This document shows positions 8,050 to 18,599 of a stretch of 30,887 nt of DNA, piece after piece. Position numbers and translations under genes: made by a program. Below the pieces are notes generated by a model. That model made no database searches, was not told the DNA's origin, and saw only the letters and a list, made by a program, of their open reading frames with translations. This DNA is from Hypholoma sublateritium FD-334 SS-4 (taxonomy: Eukaryota; Basidiomycota; Agaricomycetes; Agaricales; Strophariaceae), in assembly GCA_000827495.1 (NCBI GenBank), contig KN817742.1, positions 1 through 30,887 on the forward strand, given 5' to 3'. Within the stretch, counting starts at the first letter, position 1. The number at the start of each line of letters is the position of its first letter.

Positions 8050-9991
8050 TCACCCCTCCACATCTTTATCCGTGCTACGCCGCCGCACGCCCGCTGATAT
8101 CTCCTCTGCACGCGCGCTCCCGGGCGCGCCTCCATCAAGCCGCTCGAGCAGGCGCGCTAGTAACCGCCCCTGCGCGTCTACCGTCCCCGCGAGCTCCTCG
8201 ATCTGCCGGCTCAGCTCCGTCTGATTCTGGGCGAGCTTCATGTTACTGAGATCGCGCCCCGTGCCGGGCGTGCGCGGCGGCGCCAGCGACGCGCTCTGCG
8301 GGAGCATGTTTGCCTCGCCGCGCTCCGCGCGCCGGCGCCGGCGCTCCTCCACGGGCGTGTATTCGCCGTACGTAGCTTCGGCCGCGGCTTCGGCTTGAAT
8401 TGCTGCAGCGGGGTCGTCCTCCCGCCTATCGCGCGTCATCTTGTCCCACACGGAGGAAAACTCGCGCCCGAGGACGAAAGATGGTAGGGTGATGAGCAGT
8501 AGGCCGAAGACGAGGATGGGGAGCGTGATGAGGCGGCCGAGGAAGGAGCGCGGGGTGATCTCGCCATAGCCGACAGTGGTTATGGTGACGAGGACGAACC
8601 AGGCGGCGGCGGGGATGGAGGAGAACTGCGACGGGTCGCCGTCGGTGTTGATAAATGTACCCAGAACGTCGTCCCAAGTGCCGCGCTCGGCGAAGTATCT
8701 GCGGGGAAATGTCAGCGCGTCTGCGGAAAAGGACAGTGAAAGAAGACCGGAGAGATCGGAAGGAAATTTGACCAAAAGGAAGGCACGCTTTGTTCGACGC
8801 AGGACGTCCTAGGCTGAGATGACGCACACGGCGCACCAAACTTAGCGAAGAAGCTACCTTTGGGTAGATTACCGGGAACATAGCCATTCGGTACGTGTAG
8901 TCATACGAGAGGAGAGTTTGATTGGAGAAATCAAAGTAAGGACGGTCATCCTGAACGACGACGGAAGAAAGAAGAGTGCGTGCCGATCCCAGGGAAGGGT
9001 CAGGCGGGTATGGCCGCGCTGTCCCACCAAAGATACCACGTTGGGAGAGAAAATGAAAGGATAAAAGACGATAGAAGCAAGCAGGAAAGGGAAAGAACGT
9101 TGCGTAAAATAGAGAACATGAAAAGACGTACAATAATGTGCTGAAAACAGTCAGGATCATGAACACGAAGAAACCAATGGCAAGTAATGCGTGTTGAGAG
9201 CGTCGAACAGAGAGATACATGACCTCAATCGTTCTGATACACGCATCAGCAGGAAAAACGGTAAGGGAAGACTTGCACATACAGTAGAATGGTATGATTG
9301 TAGCGGAATGGCCTGAAGACGCGTAGGAGACGGAACATGCGCAGAATAGAGAAGCGGAAATATACAGACTGATATGGTCAGACTGGTATCAGACAAGATA
9401 ATGGTTGCAAGACTCACGGTATCTTGTTGTAACAATAGTTCCAAATAGTAAGGTAGCACGGAAAGTAGATCTATAACCCCGTAGAAAGCTGAATCCTGTG
9501 AGACACGCTCGCGAACAAGGGAAATCCAACTCACATATCACCCAGTAAAACAAGCTCGACCATGTGCTACTCCAAGCCAAGCATCTCGCTATGTACTCCA
9601 TCGTGAAGAGGACGACCACCGTCGTCTCCACTCCGAACCACACCCTCGTCGATATCGAATGCACGGCCGGCACGGTCTCCATTACTGTCACGAGCGCCGA
9701 GAAGACGATGAGGAATGTAAGGAACATGTGGAGAAAGAACGCAGTCCCGCTTGACGTCGCCTGCTCGAGCAGCTGGAAGAGTTCTCTCCGCCAAGGTGGC
9801 TGAATGCCGAGCAGCTGGTCATCCTCGTACGAATGTGCCTGTTGAAAGAGGTCCGGCGATGATGGCGATTCTTCCTCCGTGAAGAAGCGAACTGCGGCGA
9901 GTGGAGGAGGCCTGCGGATGCGGTTGAGTTCTATGGTTGAGGCAGCCATGAGCACATGAGGGGACGGGAGAGGAACACGAAGTTGCATCAA
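8050..9991 (-). CDS. Voltage-gated K+ channel, six TM (454 aa)
   Basis: Five exons: 9991-9535, 9488-9418, 9368-9283, 9233-9132 and 8698-8050. The first three introns are 46, 49 and 49 nt; the fourth is 433 nt. S1 is about residues 84-106 and S2 about 117-140, ending EYIARCLAW. S3 includes FYGVIDLLSVLPYY (154-167). S4 has arginines every third residue (R186, R189, R192, R195, R198), the voltage sensor. S5 is about 219-240. The pore loop contains the selectivity filter TVGYG (280-284), followed by S6 to about residue 320. The cytosolic tail has a heptad-like segment (about 390-428) ending LLARLLERLDG, probably a tetramerisation coiled coil. It should conduct K+ outward across the plasma or vacuolar membrane as a homotetramer. 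MAASTIEL at residue 15 is an alternative start. Filter and S4 are complete, so the protein is predicted functional. It lies between the two inverted paralogues. Confidence 0.9.
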
Positions 9992-11262
9992 AATATCCGT
10001 CAGCCGTAATGGTCAGCACGTTCCCACGCTCGCTTGCGGCGCAGCCTCCACTTTACCTGTCGTGTGCTGACAGCGAGCGTCTCCGTTTTCATCTAACTCC
10101 ACTTCGTATTTACACTGGAATGGCATTCTTGTCATTTGCAGTACTTTGTCCGATTAAATACGTTTCTATCAATAAATTGGCCGGGGGCACGGTCTCGCGT
10201 CTTCCGACCACCACGGAGTGGACTTGAATTACCTATCAAGTATCATTAATTCATTGCGCGCCGGGTTGGTAGTAACTTCTAAACGAGCTCTAAAGCGCAA
10301 AAAAATTGAGTTGCCAGAGGCGAAATGTATCTGCGAAGCGATATCAGCAGCCAAGCGCAGAGCGCTCGCTGCATGCTGCCACTCAGAAACATATCACCTT
10401 TCAATATTCAATAACCACACTCAATTACCAATACGTGAAGATACACGATCGACGCAGGTAGCGATCCACAGAGCTTCGATCACGAGCTGGATGTTGTTCA
10501 ATCTCGTGGGTGAACCTGACGCGCCCCAAACTCGAACGCGACCCACATTAATGCGATACCACCTTATGCCTTTGCAGATTCTGAACGTTGAGTATCCAAT
10601 CAAAATAAAAAATTAGAAAGTATCCACCACATAATGTGCGTGATTGTGGATCACTGATACTATAGGCCCACTTTTTGCGGTCCAACGGCACCATGGCGGC
10701 ACAGCGTTGACAGGGTCCGGGCGTTCAATTGCAGTGGACTACGTTTCAGGCAAATTTCAGTGCTAACTTCTCGGTAGGAAACGGCGGACGCGTATTGTGG
10801 CTTCTGAAACGTAATAAAAGCAAAGGTCAATGCAAAAGCGCGTCGTTGCTTCAGTTGCGCTTGGCCCCACAAGCGCCACATATAGACAGCTCCCACTCGC
10901 TAAAAGGGTCCAATTGCTATATTTGGTAATTGTTCGCGCCTGTGATCTCAGCAAGGGTGTACCACTCATTGTAATCACAGTCATAGCAACAGTATAATGG
11001 CCCTTTCGAGGCGTATCTTCGGTCACGCAGGCCCACAGTTGTACCTGCCACCAAATGAAATGACCTTTGCAAAAAGTGTAGTGCAGCGGATGGCCTCGCT
11101 TGTATATTGATGAACGCTTTCCAGGCGATGTGGCATTTTCTATATAGCCAATAAAAATGTCGTCCTCGACGATCTGTATTTCTATCCTTAAACGCGCCAT
11201 TGCCTCTCAGCTAATATCCCTCGAACCTAGAACACTACACCACTCGGACTTCAGCTCTCAAG
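9992..11262. other. Intergenic stretch, mostly without supported genes
   Basis: It contains the upstream regions of the channel gene and of paralogue B. Plus-strand open frames at 10009-10616 look like chance frames. TATATAG followed by CCAAT at 11141-11152, about 120 nt before the paralogue B start, is a possible promoter element for it. One weak minus-strand candidate is listed separately. Confidence 0.45.
10763..11200 (-). CDS. Weak candidate small gene (up to 145 aa)
   Basis: An uninterrupted frame starts at an ATG at 11200 (MARLRIEIQIVEDDIF). Its first 75 or so residues have a protein-like mix of charged and aromatic residues (for example CKGHFIWWQVQLW). The C-terminal half looks less coding, so an intron or an earlier end is possible. 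The start is only 62 nt from the divergent start of paralogue B, which leaves little room for two promoters. No family was recognised. It may be a chance frame. Confidence 0.25.
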   Translation of the reverse strand: MARLRIEIQIVEDDIFIGYIENATSPGKRSSIYKRGHPLHYTFCKGHFIWWQVQLWACVTEDTPRKGHYTVAMTVITMSGTPLLRSQARTITKYSNWTLLASGSCLYVALVGPSATEATTRFCIDLCFYYVSEATIRVRRFLPRS

Positions 11263-11928
11263 ATGGTCCAATACGCGAATATCATCAGCAACGGTAGCTC
11301 AGGAGGCTCCGGATACAGCAGCCTCAGCGGCGCGATGCGTGTCTCAAGTGTTCCGTGCTACCTGCTCCCGCAGACGATATACCATCCCCCCAGCAGCTGC
11401 GCCCCGGGCAACGCGTCGCCGGTCACCTTCAATACCAATGGCACGGTGGGTATGCCACTCAGAATCGCTGGAGGAAACTTCTCCTCAGTCGCGTCGTCTA
11501 TGAAGGGAGGCTCTGATCTGATCTTCCAGAAGCGACCAGACATAACGCGCGTGAACCTGCGCATTATGGTAAGCGTTTCTACCATGCGCACTCTTCAGCT
11601 TAGTCTCTGATACACGTTCGGCAGTGGCCTGGTTATTCAGACGACATTCCGCGCACAATCATGGTCGACACGTCTACCACTCGCGCTAAGCTTGCGAACG
11701 AGGTCGCAAAGCAAATCTTGATATACATGGAGGTGCGCGTTTTCTATTTCGCGACACATCAAGCGTATACTGACCAATATTACTGTTTAGCGTGCCGCAA
11801 AATCGACACGCGGACATGGAAAATACACAATCGGAAATTCTGGTATAAATACAGAGCAAGTTTCGCTCCTATCAATCCAGAATACGCACGACACCAACTG
11901 GCAGGCCACGCTATACATCAGCGTTTAA
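11263..11928 (+). CDS. Unrecognised small protein, paralogue B (183 aa)
   Basis: Three exons: 11263-11568, 11625-11732 and 11791-11928. The introns are 56 nt (GTAAGC...GGCAG) and 58 nt (GTGCGC...GTTTAG, with CTGAC as a good branch site), both phase 0. It starts MVQYANIISNGSSGGSGYSS. The shared blocks are GGSDLIF...P...R...LRIM, W.GY, TTRAKL and a C-terminal NWQATLYISV. Paralogue A (6791-7400) has the same intron positions and phases, with strong divergence elsewhere. B has a longer Ser/Gly-rich N-terminus and a longer third exon. There is no signal peptide or membrane helix. The intact frame across three exons in both copies argues that both are under selection. Function unknown. Confidence 0.8.
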
Positions 11929-12562
11929 CGCGCTCTAATTCTCGGCAACATAGACTGCATTTTAGATGTCCTTGCTTCTAGAACCTTTGCTTTCAAATCT
12001 CTCGCTCTCAACTTACTAGCTCTCAAGTCCTAGCTCTGCAGTCTCTGGTCCTCTCGTCTACGCGGATTCTTGGCAACATGGACTGTGTCCATTCTAATAT
12101 CTCGTACAACCTGACTATTCGCTCGTATCACATAGATGTATTTCACACACTCGCATTACGATTCGCTCCACATGTATTTATCCATCGCTAATATACTTTA
12201 TTCTTTTATAATCCTGTCAATTAATTACGCCGGCATATCAGATCAAGCTCTGTATTTATCTCTCTCCCTCGTCCTGAAGGTAAGTAGATAACCCTTTCTG
12301 CCCAATCCTCCCATCGAATACACGCTTGCTGCATCGCCCGACGGACCCTCCAATTTTTCTTTGGTGCCGCAACGAAACATGGTCGCAACAATGAGGTCTA
12401 TTGACACGCAGGGGGCTTCCCCAGATTTAAGCATCTCTGACGGATGTCCCACGGAAGATTGAATTATAATTTATGATATTCACTCTTTGGGGGGTGGGGA
12501 GACTAAATAACCTTGAAAGTCTAAAATAAGAGGGAGCAACGTTGAAGAAAGCAAAACAAGGG
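11929..12562. other. Intergenic stretch without a supported gene
   Basis: This is the 3' flank of paralogue B and the 3' flank of the second tRNA gene. It is pyrimidine-rich (for example repeated CTCTCA and CTAGCTCT near 11990-12050). The short minus-strand frame at 12243-12452 shows no family feature. Confidence 0.5.
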
Positions 12563-12567
12563 AAAAA
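12563..12567 (-). terminator. RNA polymerase III terminator (T5)
   Basis: Read on the minus strand, five T residues follow the tRNA 3' end after a few bases. Confidence 0.7.
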
Positions 12568-12572
12568 GATCA

Positions 12573-12644
12573 TGACCGAGACAGGGGTCGAACCTGCGAT
12601 CTCCTGATTCGTAGTCAGACGCGATGCCATTTCGCCACACGGCC
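12573..12644 (-). tRNA. tRNA-Arg (anticodon ACG), second copy
   Basis: All 72 bases match the tRNA at 6416-6487, including the U-U mismatch in the acceptor stem. It is in opposite orientation, about 6.1 kb away. The flanks show no extended similarity beyond an immediately preceding AT on the 5' side and a pyrimidine-rich tail. So only the gene itself is conserved or has been homogenised. Confidence 0.95.
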
Positions 12645-12841
12645 ATAAAGTTTGGGGAGAGGTGTAATGTTATAGCGGCGCCATGGAGAGGAAGAAAATA
12701 AAATCTCTTTCACGTCACGTGATCCGCCGCGTCGCGCGACGCGTTACCCTCGAGTGTCACCAGAATCCACAAGCAAAGCATAATATCTGTCAAAATTGTC
12801 GCATTTAATTATACGGGACACGTAACACATAAAATAAGCCT

Positions 12842-15107
12842 CTACAGAGCTGCAGTTCCCTGCGTATCGAATGGCAGCAAGAGCGGAAGAATCGCCGAGA
12901 CTATAAATATAGCCCCTGCAATGAAAATAGGCACCGATGTTGTGAGATCAGCGTATAAGGCGATGATGGGCGCCTATGCAATGGTCCGCGCTCGGTTAAA
13001 GGTGCTAGAGTGAGATATAAAGAGATATCTCACCATAACTCCGAAGATGCGGTTCGCTGTCGCAGTTATGGCGTTCCCAGTTCCGCGGTCCTTGGTGAGG
13101 AACAGCTCCGGCGTGATCGCGTACAGAACACCGTACATGATATTGCTTGTGAAGCTATAGGCACAATTCCACGCCAGAAGGCTGTTCGATGATCGCGCCG
13201 TGGTCGAAGAGAGGATAAATACCCCGGTAAGGACTGATTGATCCTTCAGTAAGCGAAGCACGCGAGATCCAGAGAAGCACGGACCTGTGAATAGCGAAAG
13301 AGTTCCCCTCCTCCCTAGAGCCGGGACTTCTACCATGTATCCGCCGATTATAGCACCCGGGATACCAATGACGCTTATGATGACCTGCTGAATGAGAATA
13401 TTGGACGTTAAAATAGATATCTGTGCTACGCTAGTAGACGCTCACATTTCGGTACGTGATGTATATTGACCCATCGCCGAAATCAGCTCCCCGAGTTTCC
13501 AAACTGAGCGATCATAAATGACTGCTTCTGTAGTCTAGAGAACTGATTTGAGCTCACTAGTAGGTCACGAATGAGTTATATCTAAGCCGGTTGACGTTCA
13601 ATTAAAGTCAGCAGAATAAAGATTCAAGCTCAAAATTGATATAGCACGCACAACGGAAAGGCAAGTCCTATCAACGCTGGACAAAAAGTGAGTTTAACCT
13701 ATTTTCTCTGAGTTTAATCACGGACCCCAGAGTGAAATCAAGAGCGTCGTAGAACGCGCCATCTGTGGACCGATAAACAATGCGCGAATACGATTTGTGT
13801 TGGAAGTTGTAGCAGCGGATAATCCACGGACGGCGCCAAGCTGATCTCGAATAAATCTGACGGGCCCAGTATTCTCAAGGAACACATTACCCTCGGAGGA
13901 AGAGTGCGAGACGCTAAAATCTTCCGCTTTCAAAGAGGTAGTGGTTCGATTATACGCAGCGACGACGTGGACGGTATGCAAAGCCTCTTGATCACGACCT
14001 TTACCAACGAGATATTTGGGGCTCTCGTATAGCGTGAAGAAGAATATGCGAAATATCCAAAATAAAAGCATCAATCCGCCCATGGTGAAGAGGAAATACC
14101 TCCACCCTTCATTTTCCGAACGCTTGCATGATGAATGGGCCGACGTTGGACACGAGAAATTCCCAATCAATGGCCAAGCGATCTAAGTAAGTAGAATTAA
14201 CACGTTGGCTCTATTAAGAAGTGTCGCGCATACCAGACTCCCAATAAGCTGCCCAAAGGCCCACCAGATTGAAAGTACTGTCAGGAGATATTGGTTTTGC
14301 TGTGGAACAAATTCTTATAAACGGTAAGACGGCTGTTTTGAGATAAGTTGTGACCGGTGAATAATCGAACCTAGAAATATAGCCGAGTCCACTGGGAGAT
14401 TCCCACCTACACCGACTGACCACGCCGCGGCGAAAGATGTCAGGACGATGTAATTTGGAGATGCTCCCGCTGAAATTGCGAAGACTCCTGTGATTAATAG
14501 TGTAACGTTAAAGGAGATCCTTGAATTATAACGAATATTCAGTCGCGTGATGTGTAGCTCAGTGAATAGTTCAGAGAAACTCACCGCCTTCCCCAGATAT
14601 CGGCGGCAAGACCCCAGAACGCTGCTCCCACAAGGAGACCTATATTCTGGCCGAGTTTCAAAAATGCACCGCGGAATTGGAATTCATTCGCGACGACGGG
14701 GAGTATTAGACCAGTAACAATCTAGGGAGAGTATTAGCTGCAGATTCATAATTATGTATACACTCACAGGCCACAGATTATCACTGTCGAGGACTGTCAG
14801 TATGGATAATAGAATAACAAATATCGAAATATCCTACGAGAAGTATCCGAACCCTGTTACAATGAATAGATTCCTACGCAAGAAAAAACTTTAGTTAGAT
14901 TGAAGAACAAGCCTCATAGTGTCGACTGGATCGAACGTACCATTGATATCGCCCCATCCCTATTTCTTGAAGAGCTCCATTGATCACCTTTATTTTTTTT
15001 TCGTAGGAAGTATATTCGTCCACAGATATGCTTGGGTGGGAACGTGAATATGTGTAGATTTGAGACTGTGAGACTACAGACTTCTGGTCAGAATCATTTT
15101 CTGGCAT
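12842..15107 (-). CDS. MFS transporter, SV2-like fungal family (526 aa, 13 exons)
   Basis: Exons on the minus strand: 15107-14941, 14873-14838, 14783-14768, 14721-14585, 14519-14371, 14313-14234, 14182-13726, 13676-13652, 13581-13558, 13503-13446, 13384-13285, 13233-13034 and 12973-12842. They total 1581 nt in frame. Family motifs follow in order: ALQEIGMGRYQW, GFGYFSDNLWPIVT, LGQNIGLLVGAAFWG, DIWGRRISFN, GVGGNLPVDSAIFLEF, LLTVLSIWWAFGQLIGSL, GWRYFLF, YESPKYLVGKGRDQEA, LETRGADFGDGSIYI, MYGVLYAITPELF, KDRGTGNAITATANRIFG and a terminal PFDTQGTAAL. It is an integral membrane secondary transporter. Substrates of this family are mostly unknown, so sugar or other organic solute is only a guess. The start used is the first in-frame ATG (MPENDSDQ). 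Four exons are only 16-36 nt, so automatic annotation may call it broken, but every join keeps frame. Donors GTCCGT (introns 7 and 11) are off-consensus. The intron 10 acceptor is CAGCAG and could add one Gln. Confidence 0.88.
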
Positions 15108-15858
15108 CCTCGACAAGATCTAATACGGAGTTGGAAGTGTAATATGGTAAATTTACAATATCGAGTCGTCCTATTTGAAGGTAGGGTCGAGTTACCTCTA
15201 CCGGAGTGGCTTCTTTAAAATGGAACACAGGTTACGCTTGAAGTACCTTATCGTCTCGTATGGGAACTACACGCATATTGTGCTGTATGATTACCTTTAC
15301 AGGTACCCCTTCCGGTTCTGTCCTCAAAGAAGAAAGAAGCCGTGTGATACAACCCATCCAGCATCGGGGCGGCATAAAGGTGTTCCTAAATGAACTTCGA
15401 ACAACTCACGCGTCCTAAGATTCATTCTATTTAGATTTGATTTATATTGAAAGTTCAACAACATTGTGACGGTAGGTGCTGGGTCGGTGCTCGGAGGTCG
15501 GTGAGTTGTGCAGGTAGTAAGTAGTAGGAATTTCAAACAATTTTCCACTAGGATTTCGGTGTCTCCGTGGGACGCTGAACTTCGATATCTTCCATTTGTC
15601 GCAATTTTCAAATAATTTCCTGGATTTAATTAAAACCGCATTAGTTTTACAAGATCTAGCTCAAATATGTTGCAGGCCAGTAGACTGGTGGCCTCCCTCT
15701 ACATAGAGCGGCCAGTTGCGCGGCTTGTGCGCGGCACAAACGCGGCAGAGCGAACGGGATCAAGCCACGTGACGATGATTTGTCAGTTCTCAACGTGGAC
15801 AGGGCCAACGGTCTCTTCGCAGCGTTCAACCAGCTTGCACACCATTTACATCATCCCG
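15108..15858. other. Divergent intergenic region
   Basis: This is the shared upstream region of the MFS transporter (minus) and the F-box gene (plus). No strong TATA box is seen on either side. Short frames at 15175-15393 and 15324-15611 have no features. The F-box reading frame stays open back to 15667, but that part reads like untranslated leader. Confidence 0.45.
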
Positions 15859-18372
15859 ATGGTGTGCTTTCTCAATCTTCCCCCGGAGATCATAAATTGT
15901 ATTCTTCATGACCTCTCGCCTCCAGATGTCGTCGCGTGCCAGCTTAGCAACAAATTCCTCGATACCACCGTCCGCGAATCTGTCATGCTGCAGTACAAAC
16001 TCGCCTTAACCCGCGCCTTCGCCAAGGACAGCCCGTTATCGCATTCCCTTACCGCGGACAGGCTCGATGCACTCAAGAACATAGAAAACTCATGGATCAG
16101 TATGAAACCCGACTTTTCGCTCACCGTCCCCGTTTCCCTACGCCAGTCGGGTGTATATGACCTCACCGCCGGCGTCTATCTGCTCAGCGACTTGGCCCGC
16201 ACCAGTCTGGGATTTCTGAGGCTGCCAGAGAAGGAGTCAGACGTCCCGCAGTGGGCAATGCACAAAGTGGGAAAGTTAATCATCGATGTCGGTCTGTGTG
16301 TGTATGAACATGATCTGATGGCTATCGTGACAAGGTATGTCGTTCAGACCCTTCAAAAGCCATCTGACGCCCTGTATAGTACAGTGCGCATTGGAAATGA
16401 TGGGGCGCCGAATACGTTCGACATCGGACTTGATCTCGTGGAGCTGTCGACTAGGAAGCCGCATCCGCTGGCGAAAAGCAACCCCATCTTTGTCATGAAC
16501 TCTGCCTGGGAGAAGCCCGCCGTTGGAATAGAGATTGTAGGGAAGCACTTAGCGCTCGTCCTCTCGTTCAACGCCCGAGGACACCCGCAGGACCGAATAT
16601 ACATATTTGAATGGCAGACGGGCGTCTGTGTAGCTGTATGTGATTTATATCTACAGCGACGTTATCTAACATTCCTCTCAGAGCTTCGAATCACGGAGTC
16701 ACACATACGCGGGCTTGATTTTTCTCGACGAAATCAATATCGTGCTCCCCAACACCCGCAACAACACTCTGGACATCTACCAAATCCCACCGGCGCCAAC
16801 CGTCGAGCCCCTGCGACCCATCCTCGTCCTTTCCCTTCCGCCGCTTATCGAAGGTCGTATTCTGGGCTTTGCGACCTGCCGAGCCGAACCGAATCCGGTT
16901 TCAAAGGAGTCCTACCCCGCCATGCGCGCTCGTGCAGCGACATCAGGAAGAAACGCATCAAGAAGCCACACAGATATCGTACCCAATCGTGGTTTCCTGC
17001 TGAAGTCCTCTACCGCCCTTTGCATGTTCGAGCTGCGGGTTCACGTGCTGGAGTTCAACATCGTTCCAGGCGGCGGGCTACAGATGGGCTTCCCCTTCCG
17101 CTACTCTTTCACTTTCGTCGTTCAACGTCAAGCTCTGCTTGACCTCGTTTTCGCACATGCGAGGAAATCTACTGATCCGCCTGCCTCCAGCGCGACGCCA
17201 TTGAATCCAGCGCTTCCGCCGATGCTGCCATACGCCGAGTGGGGCCCCTCACGGACAGCGTGGTTCGGAAGCAACGAGAACGATGTATCGCCGCACTGGA
17301 TTACGACGAGCGCAGGCCGGCGATGTGTTCGCATGGCGGCGTCGACTGCGGCAACACCGGAGGGCGAGCGCTTCTTCATCTGCGAGTTTGGGGGTGATAT
17401 TGTTCCCCCTAAAAGCACAGACGGCGACAGTGACCCGCTAGGAAAAGGGAAGGGGAAGGCAGAGGAGCCGGACGCTAGCAACGCCTCGAAACCCCACAAA
17501 TCGAAGAGGCCCACTGCGCGTAGCATCGAAGAGGCGGACCGGCGTGCGGATCTTGAGTGGTCGAGGGCGCGGCGCGCGTCGCGCGCGGCGAATCCATCGA
17601 ACAGCGACGCGAATACCAGTACACACGCAGGACCCAGCACCGCCACGCCAGAAATCGTGCACGCCGCAGACGACACCAAGGAGGCCGCGGAGGGTGAAAC
17701 AATCGGTGATGACAATTGGCCCCACGGCGCCCACCCCGCTATCTCATACACATCGTGGGTGCTAGAGCAGGCGCACGGTGTGGGAGAGGACGCCATCGAT
17801 CCGTATGCTTTCGAGGACCTGCAGGACGAGTCCGACTTGGAGACGGACGACGAGAATGAAGGGATCAACGACCTGCACGACCACATCCATGCGCACGGCT
17901 CAGAAAACGGGGACAACGGTGTTCCGTTCCATCCCGTCTTCGCCACTACCGACGATGGAGACGACGAGCAATCTGACAATGGATTCGTGGAGGAGCTCCA
18001 GAATCTGCACAACCACCACTTTGACCACGACAGCGACTACGGCGATCAATCGGTGGATGATCACGACGAGAATTGGGCAATTGATCCGCTGCCTGACTCC
18101 GAAGAGGATACGCTGGTCGTTTCTGGCGAGCGCGTGCTCGACTGTCCCGAGGTGTTCAGGGAGCCGATCCACCACAACCTGCCGTATATCGTACGCGGCT
18201 CTCGCGATCGTTATCGCTGGGATGGAGTGTTGCTCGACGAGGAAAGAGTAATTGGAATACACGTATGTGCTTGCCGTTCCCTTCGCTTGTACGCATTTAC
18301 CGAACTTGTATATTATTTCAGGCCACCGATGCCTCCCACGTGGAGAAGATCGAAATAGTGCACTTTGGATAA
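15859..18372 (+). CDS. F-box protein (787 aa)
   Basis: Four exons: 15859-16334, 16380-16635, 16682-18262 and 18322-18372. The introns are 45, 46 and 59 nt, each starting GTATGT. The N-terminus MVCFLNLPPEIINCILHDLS, followed by PPDVVACQLSNKFLD, is a typical Agaricomycete F-box (about residues 4-45). It is expected to bind Skp1 and recruit targets to an SCF ubiquitin ligase. The rest lacks recognisable LRR or WD repeats, although IYIFEWQTG and LDIYQIP resemble beta-propeller-like strands seen in such proteins. From about residue 490 there is a long disordered part, first Lys/Arg/Ser-rich, then acidic and His-rich around 620-700 (DDENEGINDLHDHIHAHG). A short final exon ends IEIVHFG. An in-frame upstream ATG at 15667 exists, but MVCF gives the standard F-box start. 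Large F-box families are common in these fungi; no target can be inferred. Confidence 0.85.
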
Positions 18373-18599
18373 TCCCACAAGCAGTAGACACGCTGACTGA
18401 TGGCAATTTGGATATCTTCACTCAATCACACCGGTGCTATTCCTCTTTGATAGTCATAGATCTATAAAGCTTACAGACTAAAACATCCTTACGTGCTCGA
18501 CAACTGACAGAATAAGATAATGTAATTATATTTTATACACAAATCACTTGTGTGATTATCCGTTGATGGTACTTTGCGGCACCGCCCTTGTTTTCTAGC

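Noticed and set aside
8426..9280. 284-codon frame taken as a separate gene
   Set aside because: It contains the S5 exon of the K+ channel, runs through a long intron and then reads exon 5 out of frame. The channel model explains the conserved parts.
15667..15858. Upstream in-frame ATG extending the F-box protein by 64 residues
   Set aside because: The extension has no conserved feature and the F-box normally begins within a few residues of the start, as with MVCFLNLPPEI.
17128..18012. 294-codon antisense frame inside the F-box gene
   Set aside because: It is the complement of a strongly coding, GC-biased exon. The Ser-rich product mirrors the sense codons and has no family feature.
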